A DNA stretch of 48,111 nt from Spirochaetaceae bacterium (lineage in GTDB: Bacteria; Spirochaetota; Spirochaetia; WRBN01), in contig WRBN01000002.1 in NCBI GenBank assembly GCA_009784515.1, positions 1 through 48,111 of the forward strand, given 5' to 3'. The translations under genes and the position numbers were made by a program. The notes under the pieces were generated by a model. It was not told where the DNA came from and made no database searches. It saw nothing but the letters and a program-made list of their open reading frames with translations. Shown in pieces: positions 14,671 through 22,802 of the stretch. Position 1 is the stretch's first letter, and every line of letters begins with the position of its first letter.

Positions 14671-15486
14671 CTGTCCCAATAACTCATCGGCAATGGTAAG
14701 TTTTTGGCCGCAGGTATAACCCAGCTGCCTATCTTTGCGTATATTGCCGTGATAATCCGAGCCGCCGGTGATAATTAAATTAAACTGCTCGGCTAAAGTT
14801 TTAAGCTGCCCAGCTTTGCCAACGGTAACTTGCGAATGGTAAGCCTCTAGGCCATCTAAGCCTTGTTGTTTTAGGGTAGCTACAACTTCCGCTAATTTAC
14901 TTAAAGAAAGATACAGCGACATAGGGTGGGCTAAGATAGCTTTGCCGCCGGCCTCTTTAATTAAGCTTACGGCTTCGGCAAAGGGGAGGCCGTCTTTGCC
15001 TTCGTAGCAGGGGCGGCCAATGGCTAAATATTTATCGAAGGCTACTTTAACATTTTTTACTTTGCCTAGTTTTACCAGCAAATAGGCAAAGTGTAAACGG
15101 CCAACTACGCCGCCGGCCAAGCCAGTTACCTCGCTGTAGTTAAGGCTAAGCTTAAAGTGGCGATTAATTTTATCTAAAATAATTAAGTTACGTTCTTCCC
15201 GTTGCCGGCGTTGTAAAGTCAGTCGTTCCTCAAGCTTGCCGGTATTAGTGGTTAAATTTAGGCCAAGTAAATGAAAATCGCCGCGCGGCCACTCTATCTG
15301 TAGCTCTACGCCCCTGATAAAGGTAAGTTTACCGGCGGCGGCCAAAGCGGCCTCGTCTAGGCCGGCTAGGGTATCGTGGTCGGTTAAAGCTACGGCGGTT
15401 AAACCCAGCTTGGCGGCTTTGGCAATAAGCCCGCTGGGGCTAAGTTCGCCATCGCTGGCGTTGGAGTGAGTATGTAAATCTATCAT
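14653..15486 (-). CDS. PHP-domain phosphoesterase (RNase AM/YciV-like)
   Basis: 277 residues with all PHP motifs: MIDLHTHSNASDG (H5, H7), ALTDHDTLAG, RGVELQIEW, AILAHPMSLY and ITGGSDYHG. Length and motif spacing fit the YciV/TrpH group, which in E. coli hydrolyses 3',5'-bisphosphonucleotides and trims 5' ends of small RNAs (RNase AM). Three divalent metals are bound by the His/Asp cluster. The gene follows flgM on the minus strand but is cut off from it by an intrinsic terminator. No clear Shine-Dalgarno is seen before ATG 15486. Confidence 0.88.
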   Translation of the reverse strand: MIDLHTHSNASDGELSPSGLIAKAAKLGLTAVALTDHDTLAGLDEAALAAAGKLTFIRGVELQIEWPRGDFHLLGLNLTTNTGKLEERLTLQRRQREERNLIILDKINRHFKLSLNYSEVTGLAGGVVGRLHFAYLLVKLGKVKNVKVAFDKYLAIGRPCYEGKDGLPFAEAVSLIKEAGGKAILAHPMSLYLSLSKLAEVVATLKQQGLDGLEAYHSQVTVGKAGQLKTLAEQFNLIITGGSDYHGNIRKDRQLGYTCGQKLTIADELLGQLINYH

Positions 15487-15494
15487 AGTAAGTT

Positions 15495-15526
15495 AATAAA
15501 AAGAGAGGGCTAATAGGCCCTCTCTT
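15495..15526 (-). terminator. intrinsic terminator of flgM
   Basis: A perfect 10-bp stem (15526-15517 with 15510-15501, 6-nt loop) is followed on the minus strand by TTTTTATT. Confidence 0.8.
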
Positions 15527-15558
15527 AACGGCTACTTCCCTTGCTAAATTAATATAGC

Positions 15559-15843
15559 TTATAAACGATAAAATTCTATAATTTTATCGGCAGTGTCATT
15601 AATAAGTTTTTCATTAAGATAATTAGGGTCGGCCAATTTAGCCTTTACCTCTGCCACTCTATCGGCCCTTACATCGGGGCTGGCCAGCACCATGTCGCGG
15701 ATATTTTGCAGCTCGGCAGCTTCACGCGCTTCGGCGGATACAGTTATAGATTCGGTACGGCTAGCTTTACCGGCCTGTTGTATTTTACCGTTATTAGTAG
15801 CCTGATTAATAGCATCTAATGGGTTAATCCGATTTATGTTCAT
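15559..15843 (-). CDS. flgM: anti-sigma-28 factor FlgM
   Basis: 94 residues from ATG 15843; GGAG sits 6 nt before this ATG but directly touches the TTG at 15849, so the longer form is unlikely. N-terminus MNINRINPLDAI, a disordered middle, then the conserved C-terminal FlgM pattern: SITVSAEAREAAELQNIRDMVLASPDVRADRVAEVKAKL..., ending with YLNEKLINDTADKIIEFY. FlgM binds and inhibits the flagellar sigma factor FliA and is normally exported by the flagellum once the hook is complete. It supports a flagellated organism. A weak sigma-28-like box (CTCGATAA, 15879-15872) precedes it. It follows rsmI at 53 nt on the same strand. Confidence 0.85.
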   Translation of the reverse strand: MNINRINPLDAINQATNNGKIQQAGKASRTESITVSAEAREAAELQNIRDMVLASPDVRADRVAEVKAKLADPNYLNEKLINDTADKIIEFYRL

Positions 15844-15896
15844 TAGCAACTCCTATAGCTCGTCTCTTTAATTATCGAGTAGTTAAGCAATAACTA

Positions 15897-16565
15897 TTAA
15901 TCATTTTTCGCAATCATAATTGCTAATTCGCCCATTATCTTTTTTTGCCCGCTTGCGTTAAAAATTTCGGCCGCCGTGCCGCGCCAAAATTCGGCGTAAA
16001 GTTTAGTCATTTCACGGCCTACTACCAGCTGACGTTGCGGACAAAGCCGGTTTAACTCCTCCAGTAACTTAATTATACGATGCGGCGATTCGTAAAGCAC
16101 CACATTAAAAGGTAAAGCCAAATATTCGGCCAGTTTAGTCAGGCGTTTAGCCCCTTTAGGCGGTAAAAAACCGGCAAAAAGGGTTTCGCCCATAAAACCA
16201 CTGACACTAACCAAACAACTAAAGGCCGAAGCTCCCGGCAGCGGCTCTACCTCGAAGCCGGCCTTAATTACGCTGTCTACCAGCCGTGCTCCCGGGTCGC
16301 TTAAAGCCGGTGTGCCGGCATCACTACAATAAGCAACATTTTTATCTTGGCTTAATAATTTAATTAACCCGGCAGCGCTTTGCCGTTCATTATGGGCGTG
16401 GCAGCTAAGCAGCGGTTTGCTAATTTTATAGTGGTTTAGAAGTTTTTGCGTATGGCGGCTGTCTTCACAGGCGATATAATCTACCTCCTGCAAGATAGTT
16501 AAAGCGCGTAAAGTAATATCGCTTAAATTGCCGATAGGGGTGGCTACTATATAAAGTTTAGCCAT
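15897..16565 (-). CDS. rsmI: 16S rRNA 2'-O-ribose C1402 methyltransferase RsmI
   Basis: 222 residues of the tetrapyrrole-methylase fold. Signature segments: LYIVATPIGNLSDITLRAL (N-terminus), YIACEDSRHTQKLLNHY, LLSCHAHNE, VAYCSDAGTPALSDPGARLV, PLPGASAFSCLVSVSGF, FAGFLPPKGAKR and LYESPHRIIKLLEEL. RsmI uses SAM to methylate the 2'-O of C1402 in the ribosomal decoding centre. It is somewhat shorter than E. coli RsmI (286 residues), missing the C-terminal extension. It overlaps the rnc end by 8 nt and so is translationally coupled to RNase III. Confidence 0.93.
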   Translation of the reverse strand: MAKLYIVATPIGNLSDITLRALTILQEVDYIACEDSRHTQKLLNHYKISKPLLSCHAHNERQSAAGLIKLLSQDKNVAYCSDAGTPALSDPGARLVDSVIKAGFEVEPLPGASAFSCLVSVSGFMGETLFAGFLPPKGAKRLTKLAEYLALPFNVVLYESPHRIIKLLEELNRLCPQRQLVVGREMTKLYAEFWRGTAAEIFNASGQKKIMGELAIMIAKND

Positions 16566-17283
16566 AGGCGCCTACCAACTGTTCGTAAGCTTTAGCGGCC
16601 GCCTGTTGCTCGGCCATTTTTTTATTACCGCCGCTGCCGGCAGCAATTACTTTATTATTAATTAAAAGTTCGATAGTATAAATTTTTTTGTGCTCGGGGC
16701 CGCTGCTATCAACTAAACGATAAAGCGGTAAATCTTTATATTTTTTTTGGCAAAACTCTTGCAGTAAAGATTTATAATTTCTTTCGTAAGTATTGGTTTT
16801 TACTGCCGTAAATTGGGCGGCCAGCTGCGTTAAAATAAAACTTTCGGCCTCGCCAAAACCTTTATCTAAATAGATGGCGGCAATGATAGCCTCCATTGCA
16901 TCGGCTAAAATAGAAGGACGGCTGTCGCCGCCGGTAATTTTTTCACCTCTGCCCAATAGTAAATAATCGGCTAGTTTTAAATTAACGGCGCTTTGCAGCA
17001 AAGATTCTTCACTAACTAAAAAAGATTTATATTTGGCTAATTCACCTTCACTTGCTTGCGGAAAGTTAAGATAAAGGGTATAACTTACCACCATATTTAA
17101 AATACTATCACCTAAAAATTCTAGCCGCTCATTACTTTGCGGCAGGGTATTTTCGTTGGCATAGCTGCTATGGGTTAAGGCTAAAGCCAATAGTTGCTGG
17201 TTATTAAAAGAAATATTTAAAGCCTCTTCTAATTTAAATAAAAGCCGCCTAGTAGTTACACCGGCGGCTTTAGGTTTACTCAT
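16558..17283 (-). CDS. rnc: ribonuclease III
   Basis: 241 residues. Catalytic signature NERLEFLGDSIL (51-62) and DAMEAIIAAIYLDKG (128-142, D128 and E131 as metal ligands); GRGEKITGG lies between. The C-terminal dsRNA-binding domain (about 165-238) keeps the pattern YKSLLQEFCQKK...GPEHKKIYTIEL...AAGSGGNKKMAEQQAAAKAYEQL. It cuts double-stranded RNA in rRNA maturation and antisense/mRNA duplexes, and so would also process a sense/antisense duplex from the 2.4-2.7 kb locus. Order rpmF-acpP-rnc is the one known from Treponema. It lies 14 nt after acpP and overlaps rsmI. Confidence 0.96.
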   Translation of the reverse strand: MSKPKAAGVTTRRLLFKLEEALNISFNNQQLLALALTHSSYANENTLPQSNERLEFLGDSILNMVVSYTLYLNFPQASEGELAKYKSFLVSEESLLQSAVNLKLADYLLLGRGEKITGGDSRPSILADAMEAIIAAIYLDKGFGEAESFILTQLAAQFTAVKTNTYERNYKSLLQEFCQKKYKDLPLYRLVDSSGPEHKKIYTIELLINNKVIAAGSGGNKKMAEQQAAAKAYEQLVGAYG

Positions 17284-17297
17284 AATAGATAAAACCC

Positions 17298-17540
17298 TTA
17301 TTTTACTTGGCTTTCGATAAAGGCTAAAGCATCACCCACCTTTTCAAACTCGGTAGCGCGTTCTTGAGGAATGGTAATGTTTAATTGTTCCTCAATGGCG
17401 TAAACCAGTTCGTAAGTATCTAGGCTGTCGGCGTTCAAATCTTCTCTAAAACGCGCCTCAGGCGTAATTTTAGAAGGGTCGTCAATCTCTAGCTTATCAA
17501 TAATAATTGCTTTAAGTTGCTCGTATAACTTTTCGTTCAT
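17298..17540 (-). CDS. acpP: acyl carrier protein
   Basis: 80 residues, acidic, with the phosphopantetheine attachment motif DLNADSLDTYELVYAIEE (Ser 39) and the typical helices LYEQLKAIIIDKLEID and AIEEQLNITIPQE. It carries growing acyl chains in type II fatty acid synthesis. AGAGGT precedes ATG 17540 by about 8 nt. It lies between rpmF and rnc. Confidence 0.96.
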   Translation of the reverse strand: MNEKLYEQLKAIIIDKLEIDDPSKITPEARFREDLNADSLDTYELVYAIEEQLNITIPQERATEFEKVGDALAFIESQVK

Positions 17541-17588
17541 AAAAACCTCTTTTTTTTATATTAAAATTAAAGTTGCCATAAATTATAT

Positions 17589-17765
17589 TTAAACTTCGAT
17601 AATTTGCCTGCCACGGTACGAACCGCATTTAGCACACAAATGGTGCCGCGTAATTACGTTGCCGCAGGTGCTGCAAGTAGCGAGAGTGGGGGCTATTAGC
17701 CGCATATTAATGGTGCGCCTTCTTCGGCTGCGCGCCTTACCCGGTTTATACTTTGGTACTGCCAT
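17589..17765 (-). CDS. rpmF: 50S ribosomal protein L32
   Basis: 58 residues. MAVPKYKPGKARSRRRRT is the standard bL32 start (MAVPKxKxSKxRxxxRR), followed by a zinc ribbon CSTC (C31, C34) and CAKC (C44, C47). Shine-Dalgarno AAAGGA before ATG 17765. First gene of the rpmF-acpP-rnc-rsmI unit; a complete promoter lies just upstream. Presence of all four Cys indicates the zinc-containing form. Confidence 0.96.
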   Translation of the reverse strand: MAVPKYKPGKARSRRRRTINMRLIAPTLATCSTCGNVITRHHLCAKCGSYRGRQIIEV

Positions 17766-17798
17766 TTATTTGTTTATCCTTTTACGTTGTTTTTAACT

Positions 17799-17827
17799 AT
17801 AATATTAACGTTAAGCCATTAAGTCAA
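17799..17827 (-). promoter_or_regulatory. promoter of the rpmF-acpP-rnc-rsmI unit
   Basis: TTGACT (17827-17822), a 17-nt spacer and TATTAT (17804-17799) predict a start near 17792 and a 26-nt leader before rpmF. Confidence 0.75.
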
Positions 17828-17838
17828 GTACTAAACTG

Positions 17839-17873
17839 AAAACTGAAAGGTGAAAATTAAAAATTTCAGTTTT
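17839..17873 (-). terminator. hairpin after the chemoreceptor gene
   Basis: AAAACTGAAA (17839-17848) pairs with TTTCAGTTTT (17864-17873), directly downstream of the receptor stop. No long T-run follows on the minus strand, so termination strength is uncertain. Confidence 0.45.
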
Positions 17874-17880
17874 TACTTAG

Positions 17881-19977
17881 TTATAGGTTAAAAGCCGACA
17901 CCGTCGAATTTAAGGCATCTACCTTTTCGGTGCTGGTTTTTAAGCTTTTACTAATACGGTTCATCTCGGTTTGTAAGGTTTTACCGTATTCGGCTTGCTC
18001 CAGCACTACTTCGATGAGCGATTTAGAGCTTACTTCTAGGCGGGAGATAGCCTCTTGGGCGTGCTTAGTTTCGTTCTTTTGGCCGCTTACATGGCTGCCC
18101 ATCGTCATACTGGCCTCATTAAGGTGATTAATACTATTAACCATTTCGGTGGTACCGTTACGCTGATTTTCCATTTGTTTGGCAATTTTAATAACAATAT
18201 CGTTACTATTTTCGATACCGTCAAGAATTTGTTTTAAACTTTCCTGCACGTTAGCCGAAGCCTCGAGTCCTTGTTTAATTTTAGCGTTCATACCTTTAAT
18301 TTCGCTGCGGATAAATTTACTTTGCTGGCCGCTGTCTTCGCTTAAGCTACGCACTTCGTCGGCAACTACGGCAAAACCGCGCCCGGCCTCTCCGGCGTGA
18401 GCCGCCTCGATAGCGGCGTTCATCGAAAGCAAGTTGGTTTGGCTGGCAATACGCGTAATGGCGCTCATGGCATCACTCATATTTTTAGAGGCATCACTAA
18501 TTAAATTCATGGCTATCTTACTGGCCTCTACGGCTTTTTCACCGGCCTGCGCAATATCTACTAAGCCGTGACTAACTTCTTGAGCTTCGCGGGTCATACT
18601 GTATACTTCATCAACACCGGTGGCAAATTCTTCGGTAGCTACGCTGGTTTGGGCGGCTAAAAGCACTTGGCTGTTTACATGGCCGTTAATCACGTTGGTA
18701 GAAGAAAAAAGCTTTTGCAAACTTTCGTTCGTGTTGCTAATTTCGGCTTCGCTACGCATAGCTTCGCCCCTGCTGTGCTCGGCGCGTTCGGCCAGCTTTT
18801 CCATCGTGCCCATCATACTATAAACGGTAGAAGAAATTTCTTCGGTACTTTTTACTACATCGCCCGATACATTACGCACATTGCTTACCAGCTCGTTAAA
18901 ATATTTAAGCAGCAAGTTGACATACCCCAGCATATAACCCATTTCGTTAAAGTTAATAATATTTATACGCGTGGTTAAGCTGGCCTCGCCTTTAATAATG
19001 CCCCTAATGGTTTGCGACACGTTATCTATTTCGTCTAATAAAATTCTGGTCCGTGCACTTTCTATAACAAAACCAATAATAAACAAAAAGGAAAGGGTAA
19101 TTAAAAATAAAATAAATTTATAAACGCGTACTTGTGTGTTACTTAAATCGGTCAGTAAGTTAAGGTCGCTGGCATTAGCGGGGGTTACATTAAACAGACT
19201 GTTACGCATAGTATCGTATTGGGCCTCTCTAAAGTTGACAATGGCTTGGTTCATATTAATGTTGCCGGCGGTTACCTGCCGCATATTGTGGTAATACCTA
19301 ACATCGCGCTGCAAAACCACATCGTTTATAAACATAACCGATATACCGGCAAAAGCTACTAAAGTTATGTTGATAGCCAAGTTACGCTTACGGGTAGATT
19401 CCATACGCATATCTTGCATTGTGGTAACATTTAAAGCAGCTTTTAACCGGCCAAAATTACGGTCTAATATCATTCTTTGCATAAAGTTAAGCAAAGCAGC
19501 TACCACCACCAGCCAAATTAAATAATTTAAGTTATCGTAATAGTGGGTTAAATTAAAAATTTTACCCATAGCGATGGTGCGCACAAAAAAGATAGCCGGT
19601 AAAATAATAAACGCTACACCGGCAACCACAAATTTAATAAGAGCAAAGTTGGCAATAAGTTTATGTATTACATTTAACGGAATGGTTTTTTGCCCAATAA
19701 CACTACTTTTAAAGGTGTTTACAACAAGCCGTTGAATAAGAAAAGTAAAAAGAACTATAAGCACAACATTAGCGGTAAAATTTAACATAAAAAAGTTAAC
19801 AACAGCGCGTATAAAAGAAGCTACCTGATGAGTACCTACAAGCAGCATAGTATCGCGCAAATAAAATAAACTAAAAAAGCTGGTAAGCAGCAATAAATTT
19901 AAACCTACACTGGTAAGAGCCGTTTTAAACGCATACAGAGGAGGTATAATCGATAAAGATTGTTCACTGGTTTTCAT
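17881..19977 (-). CDS. methyl-accepting chemotaxis protein with six membrane spans
   Basis: 698 residues. The N-terminal 310 contain about six hydrophobic segments (near 20-40, 58-85, 107-132, 150-166, 200-217 and 288-306) instead of the usual two; the only sizeable outside loop lies between the last two (about 220-285). A HAMP-like linker ([30 protein letters not shown]) and a helical signalling domain follow, with the conserved hairpin tip [34 protein letters not shown] (split here: [20 protein letters not shown], then [17 protein letters not shown]), which docks CheA/CheW. It senses an unknown membrane or cytoplasmic signal and steers flagella. A sigma-28-like box lies at 20084-20058. Monocistronic. 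Confidence 0.88.
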   Translation of the reverse strand: MKTSEQSLSIIPPLYAFKTALTSVGLNLLLLTSFFSLFYLRDTMLLVGTHQVASFIRAVVNFFMLNFTANVVLIVLFTFLIQRLVVNTFKSSVIGQKTIPLNVIHKLIANFALIKFVVAGVAFIILPAIFFVRTIAMGKIFNLTHYYDNLNYLIWLVVVAALLNFMQRMILDRNFGRLKAALNVTTMQDMRMESTRKRNLAINITLVAFAGISVMFINDVVLQRDVRYYHNMRQVTAGNINMNQAIVNFREAQYDTMRNSLFNVTPANASDLNLLTDLSNTQVRVYKFILFLITLSFLFIIGFVIESARTRILLDEIDNVSQTIRGIIKGEASLTTRINIINFNEMGYMLGYVNLLLKYFNELVSNVRNVSGDVVKSTEEISSTVYSMMGTMEKLAERAEHSRGEAMRSEAEISNTNESLQKLFSSTNVINGHVNSQVLLAAQTSVATEEFATGVDEVYSMTREAQEVSHGLVDIAQAGEKAVEASKIAMNLISDASKNMSDAMSAITRIASQTNLLSMNAAIEAAHAGEAGRGFAVVADEVRSLSEDSGQQSKFIRSEIKGMNAKIKQGLEASANVQESLKQILDGIENSNDIVIKIAKQMENQRNGTTEMVNSINHLNEASMTMGSHVSGQKNETKHAQEAISRLEVSSKSLIEVVLEQAEYGKTLQTEMNRISKSLKTSTEKVDALNSTVSAFNL

Positions 19978-20057
19978 AATTAGTTCCTAATAACTTTAAC
20001 AGTACTATTATTATATATCATTTGCTGTGTTTGCACAATATACTACACTATATTAAC

Positions 20058-20084
20058 CCATCGGCAAATAAGGTGCAGTAATTA
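20058..20084 (-). promoter_or_regulatory. sigma-28 (FliA)-like promoter of the chemoreceptor
   Basis: On the minus strand TAAT (20084-20081), 15 nt, then GCCGATGG (20065-20058). The enteric FliA consensus is TAAA-N15-GCCGATAA. It would give a leader of about 70 nt before ATG 19977. Fits a motility gene in a genome with flgM, but two positions of the -10 deviate. Confidence 0.4.
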
Positions 20085-20230
20085 AGCAAAACAAGCAACT
20101 GCTTTTGTAAGATACCACCCCAAACTCTCCTTCGTTGGCAAAACGGGGTTTTAAATAATCTTTAAACGGGCGGCCGCTCTTGTTTATTATACTAACTTAT
20201 GCTATTACTATTATTATAAAAGGGGTAAAG

Positions 20231-21667
20231 ATGTTTTGGCTTATCTTACTTGTTGCTTTTGCGGCAAGCTGCATTTTAGTGTATTTATTTAAAGATAAGC
20301 TAACTTTAAAGCATGGCTTGGTAGAGGGCTCCATCGTTGGCGGTATCTTGCGCTTTTCGCTGCCGTTATTTGTAGGTAACATTTTTCAGCAATTTACCAG
20401 CTTTACCAGTGCGATGATTGTGGGCCAAAACTTAGGCAGCCGCTCTGTAGCCGTAATGGGTCAAGCCAATATGGTATACTTTTTTTTAGTATCTTTAGCT
20501 ATCGGTCTTGCGTTGGGTATAGGCATTTTGGTGGCCCAAAATTTTGGGGCTAAACGTTGGCAGCAGCTAAACGATATTATCGGCACCGGTTATCTCTTTA
20601 CCATTGCTATTGCCTTAGTTATTACTATCGTAGGCATTACCTTTACCCCGCAAATCTTAAGTTGGTTAGGCACCTCGCCCGAGATTGTGCCGATGGCCAT
20701 TGTTTACTTGCGTATCTTTTTCGTGGGCACCATCTTTAGTTTTGGGTATAATGCCATTGCCAGCGTGCTGCGCGGTGTGGGTGATAGCATTACACCGCTT
20801 ATTTTTTTAATAGTTGCCGCCGGCGTGGCCGTAGGCTTTAATTTACTTTTTATTGTTGTTTTTGGTTTAGGTATTGGCAGTGTGGCCGTAGCCACCGTTT
20901 TATCGCAAGCGGTAGCGTGCTTTGGGGTAATTATTTACAGCCGCACCCTAAGCGATAGTTACTTGCATGTAAGGTTTAGGCAGCTGCGTTTTAATGCTAA
21001 GGCCTTTGGCACTATTTTGTATTTGGGTTTGCCATCGGGCTTGCAGCAAAGTTTAATTACTTTAAGCGTATTGGTGCTGGTAAGATTGGTTAATGCGCAC
21101 GGCCTAGAGGCCGCCGCCGCTTACAGCGCTATTGTAATTATTGATGGTTTTGTCGGCTTGCCGGCGATGACGCTTGCGATGGCTGCCAGCACCTTTGTGG
21201 GGCAAAATTTAGGGGCCGGCCAGCTACAGCGTATCACTAAAGGCGTTAATTATACCAGTTTTATTTTAATTGCTTTTGTAGGTTTTGTGTGTTATGCCAT
21301 TATTATCCCCTTTAGGTATGCAATACTGGGGCTGTTTATCCCTGCTCACGAAACGGAGGTGCTGCGTATCGGCGCCGGCTTTTTTATTACCGTTGCGTGG
21401 TTTTACCCCTTAGTGGGTTTAATGTTTATTTTTAATAGCGCTTTGCGCGGTTTGGGTATGGCCATTACTTCGCTGTTACTATCGCTTACCGTTTTGGTGG
21501 GCTTTCGTATCCCTATTGCCCACTTTTTTGATAACCGTTTTGGGCTGGTAGGCGTTTGGGCCGTTTATCCTACCACTTGGGCGTTAGGTTTAATCACTAA
21601 CTTTATCGTTTGGAAACTTACCGATATTAAAAAGATTTACCACAAATTACAAATGGCTAAAAGCTAA
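20231..21667 (+). CDS. MATE-family multidrug/cation exporter
   Basis: 478 residues from ATG 20231, chosen because AGGGGT lies 4 nt upstream; the frame is open 17 codons further up without a better site. About 13 hydrophobic segments, the first (MFWLILLVAFAASCILVYLF) being extra and the next twelve forming the MATE core: FSLPLFVGNIFQQFTSFTSAMIVGQNLGS (matches the MATE P-x-x-x-x-x-x-x-x-x-x-D/A-x-x-x-V/I-G pattern), LALGIGILVAQNFGAKR, and in the second half AMAASTFVGQNLGAGQ. MATE proteins export cationic drugs or metabolites against Na+ or H+. It precedes the Gdt1-like pair by 8 nt, so it is probably in one transcript with them. Confidence 0.9.
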   Translation: MFWLILLVAFAASCILVYLFKDKLTLKHGLVEGSIVGGILRFSLPLFVGNIFQQFTSFTSAMIVGQNLGSRSVAVMGQANMVYFFLVSLAIGLALGIGILVAQNFGAKRWQQLNDIIGTGYLFTIAIALVITIVGITFTPQILSWLGTSPEIVPMAIVYLRIFFVGTIFSFGYNAIASVLRGVGDSITPLIFLIVAAGVAVGFNLLFIVVFGLGIGSVAVATVLSQAVACFGVIIYSRTLSDSYLHVRFRQLRFNAKAFGTILYLGLPSGLQQSLITLSVLVLVRLVNAHGLEAAAAYSAIVIIDGFVGLPAMTLAMAASTFVGQNLGAGQLQRITKGVNYTSFILIAFVGFVCYAIIIPFRYAILGLFIPAHETEVLRIGAGFFITVAWFYPLVGLMFIFNSALRGLGMAITSLLLSLTVLVGFRIPIAHFFDNRFGLVGVWAVYPTTWALGLITNFIVWKLTDIKKIYHKLQMAKS

Positions 21668-21675
21668 GGAAATTT

Positions 21676-22401
21676 ATGTTATTAACATTATGGGCTATTT
21701 TAAATGTATTTATTTTAGTTTTTATCACCGAACTGGGGGATAAAACCCAGCTGGCTGCCTTTAGTTTGGCCAGCAGTACTAAAAAACCGTGGGTTATTTT
21801 TGCCGCCAGCAGCTTAGCCTTTTTGCTTTCCAGCACGGTGGCGGCAATTTTAGGCAGCCTGTTGGCTAACCAAATGGCTTTTGTAAGCAGTTACGTGGCC
21901 CCGTTTTTATTTATTGCTTTTGGTTTTATTATTTTATTACGTAAAGAGCCGCCGGCTATTTACCACGCTTTTGCCGCCGTAGCTAAACAAGAAAATTTAT
22001 TGGTTAAAAAGTTTTTGGCCGAGTTTAAAAAACGCAGTCTTTTAACGCCGCAGCTGGCTAAAGTTTTTAACGAAGAAGACCATCATGAAAAATTATTTAA
22101 AAAATTTATTAGCCGCAAATTTTTATTTAAAGACGATATTAACAACGATTTACCGGTGATAAGTTTTAACGATAAAATAAATTTTAAAACTATCTCTAAT
22201 CAACAGTTGGTGGAAGAGGCTTTAGCGATAGAGGAGAGCTCTAATCGGTTTTATAAAACGGTGCTGGCGCATTTAGAGGCTAACGCCAACCATAAGGACG
22301 ACCCAATGATAGACGTTATACGCGCTATGATAAAAGACGAAGAAGAACATATTGGGGTATTTAAAGCTATTTTAACCAATTTAAAAGAGGGGCAAGCTTA
22401 A
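21676..22401 (+). CDS. Gdt1/UPF0016 half-transporter with C-terminal ferritin-like domain
   Basis: 241 residues. Residues 1-90 hold three membrane segments and the family motif ELGDKTQLAAF (E-x-G-D-K-T), as in Gdt1/TMEM165/MneA proteins that export Mn2+ or Ca2+. A charged linker (100-170) leads to a helical domain (about 175-237) with QLVEEALAIEESSNRFYKTVLAHL and VIRAMIKDEEEHIGVFKAIL: two helices with the E...E and EExH spacing of rubrerythrin/ferritin-like di-iron proteins, although only one half of a four-helix bundle is present, so it would need to dimerise. The partner half starts in the same ATG/TAA overlap. Analogy: MbfA joins a ferritin domain to a VIT iron exporter. Metal is inferred. 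Confidence 0.8.
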   Translation: MLLTLWAILNVFILVFITELGDKTQLAAFSLASSTKKPWVIFAASSLAFLLSSTVAAILGSLLANQMAFVSSYVAPFLFIAFGFIILLRKEPPAIYHAFAAVAKQENLLVKKFLAEFKKRSLLTPQLAKVFNEEDHHEKLFKKFISRKFLFKDDINNDLPVISFNDKINFKTISNQQLVEEALAIEESSNRFYKTVLAHLEANANHKDDPMIDVIRAMIKDEEEHIGVFKAILTNLKEGQA

Positions 22402-22673
22402 TGAAATTATTTTTTTCTACCTTTGTGCTTATTTTGCTCTCGGAGCTGGGTGATAAATCGCAAATTACCAGCTTTAGTTTTGCCAGCCGCGGCTACAATT
22501 TGGCGGCCATCATTATAGGCTCTACGTTGGCTTTGGCCACCTCTACTTTGTTGGCGGTACTGATTGGTGATAAAATTAGCAAAAAAATTTCCGGAGCAGT
22601 AATGAAGAAGGTCGCTGGCTTCTTATTTATTGTTATGGGCGTAGTATTTTTAACTGGTTCGCTCCTAACTTAA
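22401..22673 (+). CDS. Gdt1/UPF0016 half-transporter, second subunit
   Basis: 90 residues, three membrane segments and motif ELGDKSQITSF. It begins with ATG overlapping the previous stop codon by one base (TAATG), so the halves are translationally coupled and should pair to the usual six-span unit with two ExGDK(S/T) motifs. Known members exchange Mn2+/Ca2+ for protons. No fused extra domain here. Confidence 0.88.
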   Translation: MKLFFSTFVLILLSELGDKSQITSFSFASRGYNLAAIIIGSTLALATSTLLAVLIGDKISKKISGAVMKKVAGFLFIVMGVVFLTGSLLT

Positions 22674-22722
22674 TAACTATTAGCATAAAGTAAAAATTAC
22701 CTAAAAAGACGGCGAGCCGCCC

Positions 22723-22751
22723 TTGCTTTATTGCGCATTGCCATATATAAT
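22723..22751 (+). promoter_or_regulatory. promoter of the oligoendopeptidase gene
   Basis: TTGCTT (22723-22728), a 17-nt spacer and TATAAT (22746-22751) predict a start near 22758. A small hairpin (AAG-AC-GGCG, AGC, CGCCCTT, 22706-22724) ends on the -35 box. Confidence 0.7.
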
Positions 22752-22802
22752 AAAACTTAGCTAAATATTTTAGTTAAACTTTATAAGATAAGGAGTACCT
22801 AA

